A stretch of DNA of 64,000 nucleotides, taken from contig NZ_CBTJ020000041.1 in the NCBI RefSeq assembly GCF_001051235.1, positions 1 to 64,000 of the forward strand, written 5' to 3'. Made by a program: the position numbers and the translations under genes. The first letter of the stretch is position 1. Each line of letters opens with the position of its first letter. The notes beneath the pieces are model-generated. The model saw only the letters and a program-made list of their open reading frames with translations, did no database searches and had not been told where the DNA came from. Shown in pieces: positions 54,522 to 63,638 of this stretch. The stretch is from Candidatus Competibacter denitrificans Run_A_D11. Lineage in GTDB: Bacteria; Pseudomonadota; Gammaproteobacteria; Competibacterales; Competibacteraceae.

Positions 54522-56864
54522 ATGAACAACGTGACGAGCCCGCAACTCAATCCCGAACTACAACGTCTGATCGAAGCCCGACACCACGATCCCTTCGCCT
54601 TGCTGGGCCGCCACCCCCAAGACAAAAAAGTTGTTGTTCGAGCACATTTTCCCTACGCCGAAGAGGTTGTTCTCGTTGAGGCCAATCAACCGCTGGAGCG
54701 CATCCCAAACACTGATCTGTTCGAGTGGCATGGCAAACCCAGCCAAGTGCCCGAACGCTACCAACTGCGCTGGCGGGATTCCAACGGTAACGAGTCTACG
54801 GCACACGATCCCTATTGCTTCCCACCACAAATCGCCGATTTCGACTTGTATTTATTTGGCGAAGGCAAACATTGGCATGCTTACCGCTTTCTAGGCGCGC
54901 ACCCACATGTAGCCGATGGCGTCTCCGGCGTCCTGTTTGGAGTCTGGGCGCCCAATGCCGAACGGGTCAGTGTGGTCGGCAACTTCAATCGCTGGGATGG
55001 GCGCTGTCATCCGATGCGCGGTCGCGGTGCCAGCGGCATCTGGGAGCTGTTCATCCCCAGTCTTTGCGCCGGCGATCTTTACAAGTTCGAATTGCGTAAC
55101 CGCAACAGCGGTGTCGTGTTCTTAAAAGCGGACCCCTACGGCCAGCATTTTGAAATGCGGCCCAGTACCTCGACCATCGTCCCCAAAGCCGATACTTACG
55201 TCTGGGGCGATAGCGAATGGCTGGAGAAACGGAAGAATTTCGACTGGCTCCATCAACCGCTTTCGGTTTACGAAGTGCATCTTGGCTCCTGGCGCCGCGG
55301 CTGGGAAGGCGAATTCATCAATTACCGAGAACTCGCCCACCAGCTCGTGGACTATGTGAAGGACATGGGTTTTACGCATATTGAGCTGCTGCCCATCACC
55401 GAGCATCCATTCGACGGGTCTTGGGGCTATCAGACCATCGGCTATTACGCCCCAACCAGCCGCTTTGGCACACCGGACGATTTCCGTTATTTCATGGATT
55501 ACTGCCATCAACAGGACATCGGTGTAATCCTGGACTGGGTACCGGCCCACTTTCCCAAGGACGCTCACGGGTTAGCCCGGTTCGACGGCGAGCCTCTCTA
55601 CGAGCACGCCGATTCGCGCAAGGGCGAACACCTCGACTGGGGCACCTTAATCTTCAATTACGGCCGCTATGAAGTGAAAAACTTCCTGCTGTCGAGCGCC
55701 CTATATTGGCTTGAGGAATTTCACATCGACGGCCTGCGGGTGGATGCCGTCGCTTCAATGCTGTATCTCGATTACTCGCGCAAGGAATGGGTGCCCAACC
55801 AATATGGCGGACGCGAGAATCTGGAAGCCATCGACTTCCTGCGCGAGCTGAACACCGTCGTCCACAGCGAACACCACGGCGCCATGGTCATCGCCGAGGA
55901 ATCGACCTCCTGGCCACAGGTAACCCGGCCCACCTATCTTGGCGGTCTGGGCTTCAGCTTAAAATGGAACATGGGCTGGATGAACGACACACTACGCTAC
56001 ATAGCCCAGAATCCGATCCATCGCAAATACCATCATGACCTGCTGACCTTCAGTATGCTTTATTGCTTTACTGAAAATTTCATGCTGCCGTTCTCACACG
56101 ATGAGGTGGTACACGGTAAGGGGTCGATGCTGTACAAGATGCCGGGCGACGAATGGCAGCGTTTTGCCAATTTGCGGCTGCTGTACACCTACATGTTCAC
56201 GCATCCGGGCAAAAAACTCCTGTTCATGGGAACGGAATTTGGCCAAGGGACTGAATGGAATGAAGCATCCTCTCTCGACTGGTACGTTCTGGAATACAGC
56301 TTCCACCAAGGGATGCAATTGCTGGTCAAAGATCTGAATCGGCTCTATTGCAATAGTCCGGCGTTGTATCACTTCGAATTCGAATGGCAGGGATTTCAGT
56401 GGATCGATTGCCACGACGCCGAACAATCGATCATCAGCTACATTCGCAAGCAAGATGATGACTTTTTGGTCGTCATCGTCAATTTCACACCGGTACCGCG
56501 CCACGGTTATCGGATCGGGGTACCACGCGAAGGCCGTTATACCGAAGTGCTCAATTCCGATTCACACTATTACGGCGGCAGCGGTGTCGGTAACGGAGAT
56601 GTTGAATTGATTGCCGAGGAACGGCCCTGGATGGACAATCCTTATTCCATCTGCGTCACCGTGCCACCGCTGAGCGGGATCGTCTTGAAGCCGGAACTGT
56701 TGCCACAACCTGAGTCTGTCGCAGCAAGCGCGGAAGAAGAGATTGCACCTGAAGAAGCCGTAGCTGTTGTGGAGGTTGTTCCAGCAGCGACGACCCCCGT
56801 TGCGGTTAAAGACACCCCAGATCCCGTGATCGCCGAGGAAGAGTCGAAACCAGCAGCCGCCTAA
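54522..56864 (+). CDS. glgB: 1,4-alpha-glucan branching enzyme
   Basis: Adds alpha-1,6 branches to glycogen. 780 residues: N1 carbohydrate-binding module, CBM48 ([20 protein letters not shown]), then the GH13 barrel with [10 protein letters not shown], nucleophile in [15 protein letters not shown], acid/base in [10 protein letters not shown] and [15 protein letters not shown]. The last 50 residues (after [12 protein letters not shown]) are an acidic Ala/Val/Glu/Pro tail not usual in GlgB, which commonly ends near residue 730. GTG 54531 has AGGA at better spacing than ATG 54522, so the start may be nine bases later. No other glg genes are nearby. Confidence 0.96.
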   Translation: MNNVTSPQLNPELQRLIEARHHDPFALLGRHPQDKKVVVRAHFPYAEEVVLVEANQPLERIPNTDLFEWHGKPSQVPERYQLRWRDSNGNESTAHDPYCFPPQIADFDLYLFGEGKHWHAYRFLGAHPHVADGVSGVLFGVWAPNAERVSVVGNFNRWDGRCHPMRGRGASGIWELFIPSLCAGDLYKFELRNRNSGVVFLKADPYGQHFEMRPSTSTIVPKADTYVWGDSEWLEKRKNFDWLHQPLSVYEVHLGSWRRGWEGEFINYRELAHQLVDYVKDMGFTHIELLPITEHPFDGSWGYQTIGYYAPTSRFGTPDDFRYFMDYCHQQDIGVILDWVPAHFPKDAHGLARFDGEPLYEHADSRKGEHLDWGTLIFNYGRYEVKNFLLSSALYWLEEFHIDGLRVDAVASMLYLDYSRKEWVPNQYGGRENLEAIDFLRELNTVVHSEHHGAMVIAEESTSWPQVTRPTYLGGLGFSLKWNMGWMNDTLRYIAQNPIHRKYHHDLLTFSMLYCFTENFMLPFSHDEVVHGKGSMLYKMPGDEWQRFANLRLLYTYMFTHPGKKLLFMGTEFGQGTEWNEASSLDWYVLEYSFHQGMQLLVKDLNRLYCNSPALYHFEFEWQGFQWIDCHDAEQSIISYIRKQDDDFLVVIVNFTPVPRHGYRIGVPREGRYTEVLNSDSHYYGGSGVGNGDVELIAEERPWMDNPYSICVTVPPLSGIVLKPELLPQPESVAASAEEEIAPEEAVAVVEVVPAATTPVAVKDTPDPVIAEEESKPAAA

Positions 56865-56897
56865 AACAGCGGCCGGAATCGTCTTTTCACTGATAGT

Positions 56898-56919
56898 GGG
56901 GCGCAGTATTCCGCGCCCC
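56898..56919 (+). terminator. Hairpin after glgB
   Basis: GGGGCGC pairs with GCGCCCC around an eight-base loop 33 bases beyond the glgB stop. No T-run follows. It lies between convergent genes and could serve both. Confidence 0.55.
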
Positions 56920-56938
56920 ATTCCCTAATGCAAGGCCA

Positions 56939-57433
56939 TCAAGGCAGGTCAAGCGACTTGATGGCTTCGTGTTCGACCGCCGCAGAGAAAGCAGCGTTGC
57001 GATGCTCGCGGTGCTGTCGCCCACATCTCCCGCACCGATAGCGTTGTTTGCCGTTGGGGGTCACGCCGTATTTAATCAGGTGGTCGCTCCCACAGTACGG
57101 ACAGATTAGACTCGCCGTCGTCAATCTCTGACCCTCTTGCTGGGAAGACTGACCGAAGCCAACAGGCGACTTTTGATGTTCCGGGCCACCTGTCTTACTG
57201 AGCACCAGCTCGTAGACCCGCCCGATGGTTTCAAATGTTTCAGCGCTGATTTCATCATCGCTAATTTGAATGCCGAACCGTTCCTCAAGCGCCTGGATGA
57301 GGGCGACCACCGCCATCGAGTCGAATTCTGGAATACTGCCCACCAGCGCCGTATCGGGATGCCATTTTTTCACCTGGTCGCCCAAATGCAACAACTCGCC
57401 GATCAGTTGCCGTATATCGTCGAATTCGGCCAT
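56939..57433 (-). CDS. Acyl carrier protein joined to an IS1-type zinc ribbon
   Basis: 164 residues from ATG 57433 (AGGAG upstream). Residues 1-80 are an acyl carrier protein: LIGELLHLGDQVKKWHPDTA, phosphopantetheine Ser in GSIPEFDSMAVVALIQALEE, then ISDDEISAETFETIGRVYEL. This part closely recalls the ACP found in exosortase-linked exopolysaccharide clusters. After a polar linker, residues about 112-142 are a zinc ribbon with two CxxC pairs (LICPYCGSDHLIKYG ... RYRCGRCGRQ), as in IS1 InsA-type proteins. The C-terminus after the ribbon does not continue the IS1 sequence. Either a recombination product or a real fusion. Confidence 0.75.
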   Translation of the reverse strand: MAEFDDIRQLIGELLHLGDQVKKWHPDTALVGSIPEFDSMAVVALIQALEERFGIQISDDEISAETFETIGRVYELVLSKTGGPEHQKSPVGFGQSSQQEGQRLTTASLICPYCGSDHLIKYGVTPNGKQRYRCGRCGRQHREHRNAAFSAAVEHEAIKSLDLP

Positions 57434-57727
57434 CGAAAACCATCTCCTGGAATAGGAAGCCCCAAGGAAAGCGCTTGGCGCGGCCATCAAACCGCTCGGC
57501 GCGTAGAGGTTGTCAAGATAGCGTTGCCGCCGACAAGAATCCAGCCGATTAGGTCAGTTAGCTAAGATTTGATTTGAGAGCATGTGCCTGGAAAGAGCAC
57601 GACTGGGCATAGGCGGTGTCGGCTGGGCGATACTTGCCCTTCGTGAAGCCAGCCTACGCCGCTGGCTGGTCAGATCGCAAGAAAAAACTGCGCCTGGCCT
57701 GCCTGATTTGTGGCAAACGATGCAGTA

Positions 57728-58336
57728 TCAAAAGGCATCAGAATTGCGCCCGACGCGACGCAGCCAAAACGGCAGCGTGCGTTGATCGGGTGCCAACCAA
57801 CGCAAGAGCACCTCGTCACCATTGAATTCGATGATACGGTAGCCGGGTACGGCTTCCAGCGCTCCCTCGCTTTGCCAGCGCCGCAGAAATAGCAATGGCC
57901 CGCGTAATTCCCAGCGGCCAGTGATGTTCTGGGTCGGCGAAACCGTCCAGACAAACTCCCCATCTGCGTTTAGCTCGACCTGCTGATGATCCTGTTGCCA
58001 AATTCCGATCAGTTCTTCCTGATTCGGTAGCCGCAATAAGTCCTCTAGCGGATCAATCCACCCGGGGCGGGGCAACCGGTTGGTACGCGCCGCTGGCGGA
58101 CTGGGTGGCTCTGCGGGTACGGGGGGCACACGCGGCGTTTGCCGCACCGGCGCCACCCCATTGCTTCGGCGCAGGACATAATGCTGTTCGACGATCTCCC
58201 CTAAAAAATAACCATCTGCCTTCCAAACCTGCTGCCGCGAGTCCACCCAGCCGAGATAGCGACCGTCTGCCGCGAATAGCCATTCGTTCACAATAAAGCC
58301 GGCGTAGCGCCCTTGCCAAAAATAGATCGATTTCAT
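57728..58336 (-). CDS. Beta-flower-like protein of unknown function
   Basis: 202 residues. Residues 1-57 contain repeated G/A-x-x-G-type strands (FWQGRYAGFIVNEWLF, AADGRYLGWV, KADGYFLGEIVEQHYVLRR) as in the four-fold beta-flower proteins. A proline-rich linker (about 63-92) leads to a C-terminal domain (ELIGIWQQDHQQVELNADGE, ITGRWELRGPLLFLRRWQ) that resembles small lipocalin-like scoring folds. No signal peptide. It is 50 bases downstream of the candidate effector gene on the same strand, so may belong to the same cargo unit; function unknown. Confidence 0.7.
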   Translation of the reverse strand: MKSIYFWQGRYAGFIVNEWLFAADGRYLGWVDSRQQVWKADGYFLGEIVEQHYVLRRSNGVAPVRQTPRVPPVPAEPPSPPAARTNRLPRPGWIDPLEDLLRLPNQEELIGIWQQDHQQVELNADGEFVWTVSPTQNITGRWELRGPLLFLRRWQSEGALEAVPGYRIIEFNGDEVLLRWLAPDQRTLPFWLRRVGRNSDAF

Positions 58337-58386
58337 GTCGCTAAGATAAAGTGAGGGTTAGGCATTTGGTAGGTAGCCAATAAATA

Positions 58387-59286
58387 TTAGAAGCCAAAAT
58401 CAAATCCTAGATTAGCGCCAACCCAATAGCCGTAATCACCCTGCGTTAGCGGTCGATTTTTCTCATCAGTCCCCTGATAGCCTTGGTCAGCAATATCGAT
58501 TCCAGAGATCGCTGATCCAGAATAAACATAATTCAGAAAAACAAAGGAATGACCATAGCTGCCATCTGTGACTGACTTACCCTCCTTGACCCGATCAAAA
58601 TCACCAAAAGCGTGCCAAGTCTGGATAACCGCACCCGGTATTAAGCGCCCTGACCATATACCTTGAGAATCCACCAAATAACCCAAACCAACCGATGCCA
58701 TTGCACCGGGTGCCCCTTTACCCCGATACTCCTCTGGAAAAGTCAACCAACTTTTCTGAGGAGCAATCAGCGAACCCCATAAGCGACTAAATTCACTTTT
58801 ATTATCGAAAGCGGGTACAGGGCTGCCGACCTGTTTCGCTGCCTCTTTGACCCGTGCATAACAAGCCTCATAACAGAGACCACCGGGTCTTTTTTTAGTG
58901 GATAAATTATAATTATCCACTATTTTTTCTCCGAGTCTATTCAAATAACTCCGTCTTGGCTCACCAAATTTTGGAATAAAGATTACCCCGGTATTTTTTG
59001 CTGGATTGTAAGTCGCCCCATAAAAACCATAGTATTTTTCACCAGCTTTAGGTGCTGGACAAGCTACATAATTTGCCAGATACCAGTTGATTTCTTTAGG
59101 ATCTTTAGTTAGAAAATTATAATAAACCAGATCCGAAGCGCCCATTCCATGTTTCTTGGCAATGGTGAAAAAGTTTTCGCTCTTATCAGAACCTACTTGA
59201 TAAGGTTGAGGGTATCGATAAAGGGTATCATTGGTACGTACTGGAGGCCAGGGTGCCTTGATTGTAGGTTCTTTGGTAATCGACAT
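58387..59286 (-). CDS. Candidate type VI effector: LysM-like and Cys/His hydrolase protein
   Basis: 299 residues, no signal peptide. Residues about 38-106 look like a LysM-type module (FFTIAKKHGMGASDLVYYNF ... GVIFIPKFG). A second domain has a likely catalytic Cys (GGLCYEACYARVKEAA, Cys138, with Cys142), a His in GSYGHSFVFLNY (His246) and acidic or polar residues in IDIADQG (264-268); the order Cys, His, polar is that of NlpC/P60 and CHAP-like amidases. It lies downstream of tssH on the same strand, next to a small exported protein, and is AT-richer than the T6SS genes. A peptidoglycan-cleaving effector is inferred. ATG with GGAG eight bases upstream. Confidence 0.65.
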   Translation of the reverse strand: MSITKEPTIKAPWPPVRTNDTLYRYPQPYQVGSDKSENFFTIAKKHGMGASDLVYYNFLTKDPKEINWYLANYVACPAPKAGEKYYGFYGATYNPAKNTGVIFIPKFGEPRRSYLNRLGEKIVDNYNLSTKKRPGGLCYEACYARVKEAAKQVGSPVPAFDNKSEFSRLWGSLIAPQKSWLTFPEEYRGKGAPGAMASVGLGYLVDSQGIWSGRLIPGAVIQTWHAFGDFDRVKEGKSVTDGSYGHSFVFLNYVYSGSAISGIDIADQGYQGTDEKNRPLTQGDYGYWVGANLGFDFGF

Positions 59287-59316
59287 AGCAGCTTCTCCAC
59301 ATCACGATAGTTAAAG

Positions 59317-59790
59317 TCACTTAGCAAAGTGTTCAAACCACTCTATTTTTAATAGCGTGATCTGCTTATTAGCTACCAGACCTATTTTATTAATAGATTC
59401 ATTTTTTTTTAAACGCATCCCAGACAAAAAAACAGCCTTATCTGAAATATCATTGGGGTCTGGTACTTTTGGCTTCATGGGCAAAGTGCGCCCCTTGTCT
59501 GTATAGAGAACGACCTTTAAAATCGTATTATCTCTATCATTAGAAGGACTCCTCTTGGTCGGCTGATGAATAAATCGTGAAGTGATTTTTCCATCAGCCG
59601 TTACCAATATCCCTATATGACCTTCTCTATCTGTAATGGGCACTGGTAGATCGAGTTTCAGCAAGCTCCCTGGTAACAAGGTTAGTGACTGAAAAAAAAG
59701 ATTTTGTGTCTGTGGGGGAGTCTCTCCCTTCACGTAAAAGGATATGAGCGATAACAGAATGAGCAGGCTGAAAAGAACCACTTTTTTCAT
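59317..59790 (-). CDS. Small exported protein, candidate immunity partner
   Basis: 157 residues with a clear signal peptide (KKVVLFSLLILLSLISFYVKG). The mature part has no cysteine and is rich in beta-strand-like segments (LLKLDLPVPITDREGHIGIL, TILKVVLYTDKGRTLP). It matches no family I know. It is transcribed just before the candidate effector, 30 bases apart, downstream of tssH; periplasmic location suits an immunity protein against a cell-wall hydrolase. A periplasmic adaptor is an alternative. Confidence 0.6.
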   Translation of the reverse strand: MKKVVLFSLLILLSLISFYVKGETPPQTQNLFFQSLTLLPGSLLKLDLPVPITDREGHIGILVTADGKITSRFIHQPTKRSPSNDRDNTILKVVLYTDKGRTLPMKPKVPDPNDISDKAVFLSGMRLKKNESINKIGLVANKQITLLKIEWFEHFAK

Positions 59791-59827
59791 AGCACTACCA
59801 CTCTTACACCTGTAAAGCTCTAAGCCT

Positions 59828-59851
59828 ATTGACTCATTGACTCATTGACTC
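59828..59851. repeat. Triple 8-bp direct repeat between tssH and the cargo genes
   Basis: ATTGACTC occurs three times in exact tandem, followed 20 bases later by GAGTCAA on the other arm, so the last copy can also form a hairpin (TTGACTC/GAGTCAA) just beyond the tssH stop on the minus strand. It lies at the junction between conserved T6SS genes and the AT-rich cargo. Confidence 0.85.
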
Positions 59852-59882
59852 AATTCAATCAAGAGTCAAGGCGCGGATGGCA

Positions 59883-62564
59883 TTAAAAATCATATCCAAA
59901 CTCGCCTTCTCGTACCGCCACATGTACCCGCTCAATGGTCTTGCCCTCGACCATCCGGCTCAGGAATTCCTGGCTGATCGCCGGCAACATGGTATTGGTC
60001 AGAATGGCATCGACCATTCGTCCGCCGCTCTCCAATTCAGTACAGCGGCTGACGATCAACTTCACCACCTCATCGTCATAGCTGAACGGGATTTTGTGAT
60101 TTTGCTTGATGCGTTTCTCGATTCGACCCAATTGCAGCCGGACGATATCGCCGATCATTTCATCGCTGAGCGGATAATAGGGAATCGTCACCAAACGTCC
60201 CAATAGAGCGGGCGGGAACACCTTGAGCAACGGTTCTCGCAGTGCTTTGCTTAAACCTTCAGGATCGGGTAGCAATTCCGGGTCTTTGCACATCCCGGCA
60301 ATCAGATCGGTACCGACATTGGTAGTTAACAGAATCAGGGTATTCTTGAAATCGATAAAGCGCCCTTCCCCGTCTTCCATCCAGCCTTTATCAAAGACCT
60401 GGAAGAAGATTTCATGCACATCGTGATGGGCTTTCTCCACCTCATCCAGCAACACCACACTATAAGGCCGACGGCGCACCGCTTCGGTCAACACCCCACC
60501 CTCGCCGTACCCGACATAACCCGGCGGTGCGCCTTTCAAGGTGGAGACGGTATGCGCTTCCTGAAACTCACTCATATTAATGGTGATGACGTTCTGCTCA
60601 CCGCCATACAGAGCCTCTGCCAAAGTCAGCGCGGTTTCAGTCTTGCCCACCCCGGACGGCCCGGCCAACATGAACACCCCAATGGGTTTATTGGGATTGT
60701 CCAGCGCGGCGCGCGACGTCTGAATGCGGCGGGCGATCATTTCCAAGGCGTGGCGCTGGCCGATGATACGGCGATTGAGGATGTTGGCCAGATTCAACAC
60801 CGTTTCGATTTCGTTCTTCACCATCCGCCCAACCGGGATGCCGGTCCAATCGGCGACCACGGCGGCAACCGCCTGCGCATCCACACTGGGCAGAATCAGT
60901 GGTGACTCTCCCTGCAACTCGTTCAGCTTAACCTGCAAGCCCTTTAACTCCTCCAGCCAAACCGCTCGCTGGGGATCTACTTCGGTCGCAGTCGCAGTCT
61001 CAACCGTACCGCCAACACCGCGCAATTTGGCACGCAACTCCAAAATCTGATCGACCAGCCCCTTCTCTTCCTGCCAGCGTGCCTCCAATGCCACCAGCCT
61101 CATTTCCTCAGTCTGCAATTTTTCCGTGGCGGCGGCGGTGCGCTGAGCAGTGTCGATCCCCACGGCTGTTTCACGACCAATGATCTCCAGTTCCGTTTTG
61201 AAACCGTCGATCCGCCGCCGACAATCTTCTACTTCAGCCGGTACTGCGTGCAGACTGATCGCCACGCGGGCGCTGGCGGTATCGAGCAGGCTCACCGCCT
61301 TATCCGGCAATTGGCGGGCTGGAATATAGCGATGCGACAGCCGAACCGCTGCCTCCAATGCTTCATCAAGCACCTGCACCCGATGGTGCTGTTCCATGGT
61401 CGAGGCCATGCCGCGCATCATCAGCAAGGTTTTCTCTTCGCTCGGCTCACCGACCTGAACGACCTGAAACCGACGGGTCAAGGCGGGATCTTTTTCGATA
61501 TGTTTCTTGTATTCGGCCCAGGTGGTGGCGGCGATAGTGCGCAGCTTGCCGCGTGCTAAAGCTGGCTTGAGCAAGTTGGCCGCATCGCCCGTCCCGGCCG
61601 CACCACCGGCACCGACCAGCGTATGGGCTTCGTCGATAAATAAGATGATGGGCTTGGGGGAAGATTGCACTTCATCGATCACCTGCCGCAGCCGATTTTC
61701 GAATTCGCCTTTCATACTGGCGCCGGCTTGCAACAAGCCGACATCCAACACCCGCAGCGTCACATCCTGTAGAGGCGGCGGCACATCGCCAGAGGCGATG
61801 CGCTGGGCGAAACCTTCCACCACCGCCGTCTTGCCGACCCCGGCCTCACCGGTCAGGATCGGGTTGTTCTGGCGGCGGCGCATCAAAATATCGACAATCT
61901 GGCGAATTTCCTCATCGCGGCCGACGATGGGATCAAGTTCACCCTTGCGCGCCCGTTCGGTCAAATCCACCGAAAAGCGCTGGAGCGCCTCTTGTTTGCC
62001 CATCTGGGCCGGTGCTATTGCGTCGCTGGCTTCGCCAGGGGCCGCCCCGCCACCGACTTGCGAACCGTCGGTCGCCCGCAAACCAGCTTCCGGGGACGCC
62101 GCTACGATGGCAGCAAACTGCTCGGTGAGGGTATCGAGCTTGACCTTGTCGAACTCGCGGGAGATCGCGAGCAGCGCGTTACGCAGATCAGGCGTTTTCA
62201 GCAAGCCGATCATCAGATGGCCGGTACGCACTTGCGAATCGTTAAATAACAAGGTGGCGTAGACCCATGCCTCTTTAACGGCGGCATCGACGTGCGAAGA
62301 CAAATCGGAAATCGACGTTGCACCACGCGGCAAACGGTCCAGCGCTTCAGTGAAATCCTTAGCGACCCGGCTCGGATTCAGGTCGAAATGCTGGATAATT
62401 CGGTGCAAATCGGAATCTTGAAGTTGCAGGATTTGATGGAACCAATGCACCAATTCGACGTAAGGATTGCCCCGCAACTTGCAAAATACGGTGGCGCTTT
62501 CAATCGCTTTGTAACCGACGCTGTTTAATTTTCCAAATAGAGCGACGCGGCTGATTTCGGCCAT
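59883..62564 (-). CDS. tssH: Type VI secretion ATPase TssH (ClpV)
   Basis: AAA+ disaggregase that recycles contracted TssB/TssC sheaths. 893 residues: N-domain (AWVYATLLFNDSQVRTGHLM), first ATPase with Walker A ILTGEAGVGKTAVVEGFAQR and LFIDEAHTLVGAGGA, middle coiled domain, second ATPase with LAGPSGVGKTETALTLAEAL and VVLLDEVEKAHHDVHEIFFQ. The start MAEISRVALFGKLN is ClpV rather than ClpB. It follows tssG on the same strand. Confidence 0.97.
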   Translation of the reverse strand: MAEISRVALFGKLNSVGYKAIESATVFCKLRGNPYVELVHWFHQILQLQDSDLHRIIQHFDLNPSRVAKDFTEALDRLPRGATSISDLSSHVDAAVKEAWVYATLLFNDSQVRTGHLMIGLLKTPDLRNALLAISREFDKVKLDTLTEQFAAIVAASPEAGLRATDGSQVGGGAAPGEASDAIAPAQMGKQEALQRFSVDLTERARKGELDPIVGRDEEIRQIVDILMRRRQNNPILTGEAGVGKTAVVEGFAQRIASGDVPPPLQDVTLRVLDVGLLQAGASMKGEFENRLRQVIDEVQSSPKPIILFIDEAHTLVGAGGAAGTGDAANLLKPALARGKLRTIAATTWAEYKKHIEKDPALTRRFQVVQVGEPSEEKTLLMMRGMASTMEQHHRVQVLDEALEAAVRLSHRYIPARQLPDKAVSLLDTASARVAISLHAVPAEVEDCRRRIDGFKTELEIIGRETAVGIDTAQRTAAATEKLQTEEMRLVALEARWQEEKGLVDQILELRAKLRGVGGTVETATATEVDPQRAVWLEELKGLQVKLNELQGESPLILPSVDAQAVAAVVADWTGIPVGRMVKNEIETVLNLANILNRRIIGQRHALEMIARRIQTSRAALDNPNKPIGVFMLAGPSGVGKTETALTLAEALYGGEQNVITINMSEFQEAHTVSTLKGAPPGYVGYGEGGVLTEAVRRRPYSVVLLDEVEKAHHDVHEIFFQVFDKGWMEDGEGRFIDFKNTLILLTTNVGTDLIAGMCKDPELLPDPEGLSKALREPLLKVFPPALLGRLVTIPYYPLSDEMIGDIVRLQLGRIEKRIKQNHKIPFSYDDEVVKLIVSRCTELESGGRMVDAILTNTMLPAISQEFLSRMVEGKTIERVHVAVREGEFGYDF

Positions 62565-62606
62565 GGGTACAGACTCCGGTGGCGAGGCGTTCGTTAATGA
62601 AGAGAG

Positions 62607-63638
62607 TCAGATGCAATACGTGATGGCATCTAATTTTAGATCGTCGGCGTCACAGGCCAGGGGTTGACCGGTGAGCCAAGTGGTCCAACCCAACTGCGAG
62701 CCAGCACCCAGCCTCAGCGGCGGCACCTCTTCCTTTTTGAGGATTAAATTCACATCCCACAGCAACTCATCACCGATGTAGTTGCGAACCCAGGCAACCA
62801 ACCGACGCAAGCTAGTACTGCCGGGCAAAAACCGCTGAAACTCGGCAAGCCCCATCGGGCCAACCACAATGCGAAACTTGTACTGGCAATCCCAAACCCG
62901 CTCGCCGATGACCGCCGTCAGGCCGAGCAGCCCCGTGGCAGGCGTTTCACCGAGGCGACAGCGGCTGGATTCATCCAGGGTCAGCCAGTGGCCGACAAAA
63001 CTTTCAACCTGGACCGGCAACTTGAAAAAATCACCCAGGATCGCCGCCAACCCTTCGGGATTACGGGTCTGACACACCAGCCGACCCGCATAATGGAACT
63101 TGGCCAGGTCCGGCGCCTCATCACGCTCCCACAGCGCCGGCATCCCCAAGCCGAACGGCGCCCCGACATAGGCGTTGAACCGGTCGGTTTCCGGTCGATC
63201 ATAGCTCACCGTCGGCTGAGCATCGGCCCAGGCCCGATAAAACAAACCGACCATTCGGTGATGGAAAAGATCGGCAAACCAAGCGAAGGTGCGGTCGCCG
63301 TGATGGCGGGACCGCTCGCGGGCGTATTCAGTCAAATGCAGCGGCAGCGGCCCGTTCGGGCCAAACAGCCCCAGAAAATACTCGAACAAGCGCGGGGGTC
63401 GGCCATCGCCCCCTGGATCAAACGCCGCCAACGTCGCCGGCGCAAACGCCATGGAGGGTTCCTGGGCCAGGCGTACCGGGTCATCAGTCAGGCGCGTTGC
63501 CTTCCCCAACCGGGGTTGCTCACGATAGAGGCATTCCAAGCGCCGCAGCGCCTGAAATAAATGAAAGGCATACGGCTTGCGCCGCAGCGCTTCAAATAAG
63601 GCTACAGCGTATGCCTGCGTCCGCTCTGAGCCGGCCAT
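62607..63638 (-). CDS. tssG: Type VI secretion baseplate protein TssG
   Basis: 343 residues. YAFHLFQALRRLECLYREQP, then DPVRLAQEPSMAFAPATLAA, FLGLFGPNGPLPLHLTEYAR and DLFHHRMVGLFYRAWADAQP are the TssG (VasB) signature. It pairs with TssF and TssK to form the baseplate wedge. The start overlaps the tssF end by 37 bases, and tssH follows 42 bases after. Confidence 0.97.
   Translation of the reverse strand: MAGSERTQAYAVALFEALRRKPYAFHLFQALRRLECLYREQPRLGKATRLTDDPVRLAQEPSMAFAPATLAAFDPGGDGRPPRLFEYFLGLFGPNGPLPLHLTEYARERSRHHGDRTFAWFADLFHHRMVGLFYRAWADAQPTVSYDRPETDRFNAYVGAPFGLGMPALWERDEAPDLAKFHYAGRLVCQTRNPEGLAAILGDFFKLPVQVESFVGHWLTLDESSRCRLGETPATGLLGLTAVIGERVWDCQYKFRIVVGPMGLAEFQRFLPGSTSLRRLVAWVRNYIGDELLWDVNLILKKEEVPPLRLGAGSQLGWTTWLTGQPLACDADDLKLDAITYCI

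Noticed and set aside
57582-57785. Short frames on the plus strand with CLICGKRC
   Set aside because: Cysteine spacing is not a convincing zinc motif, and there is no ribosome site; most overlaps the end of the beta-flower gene.
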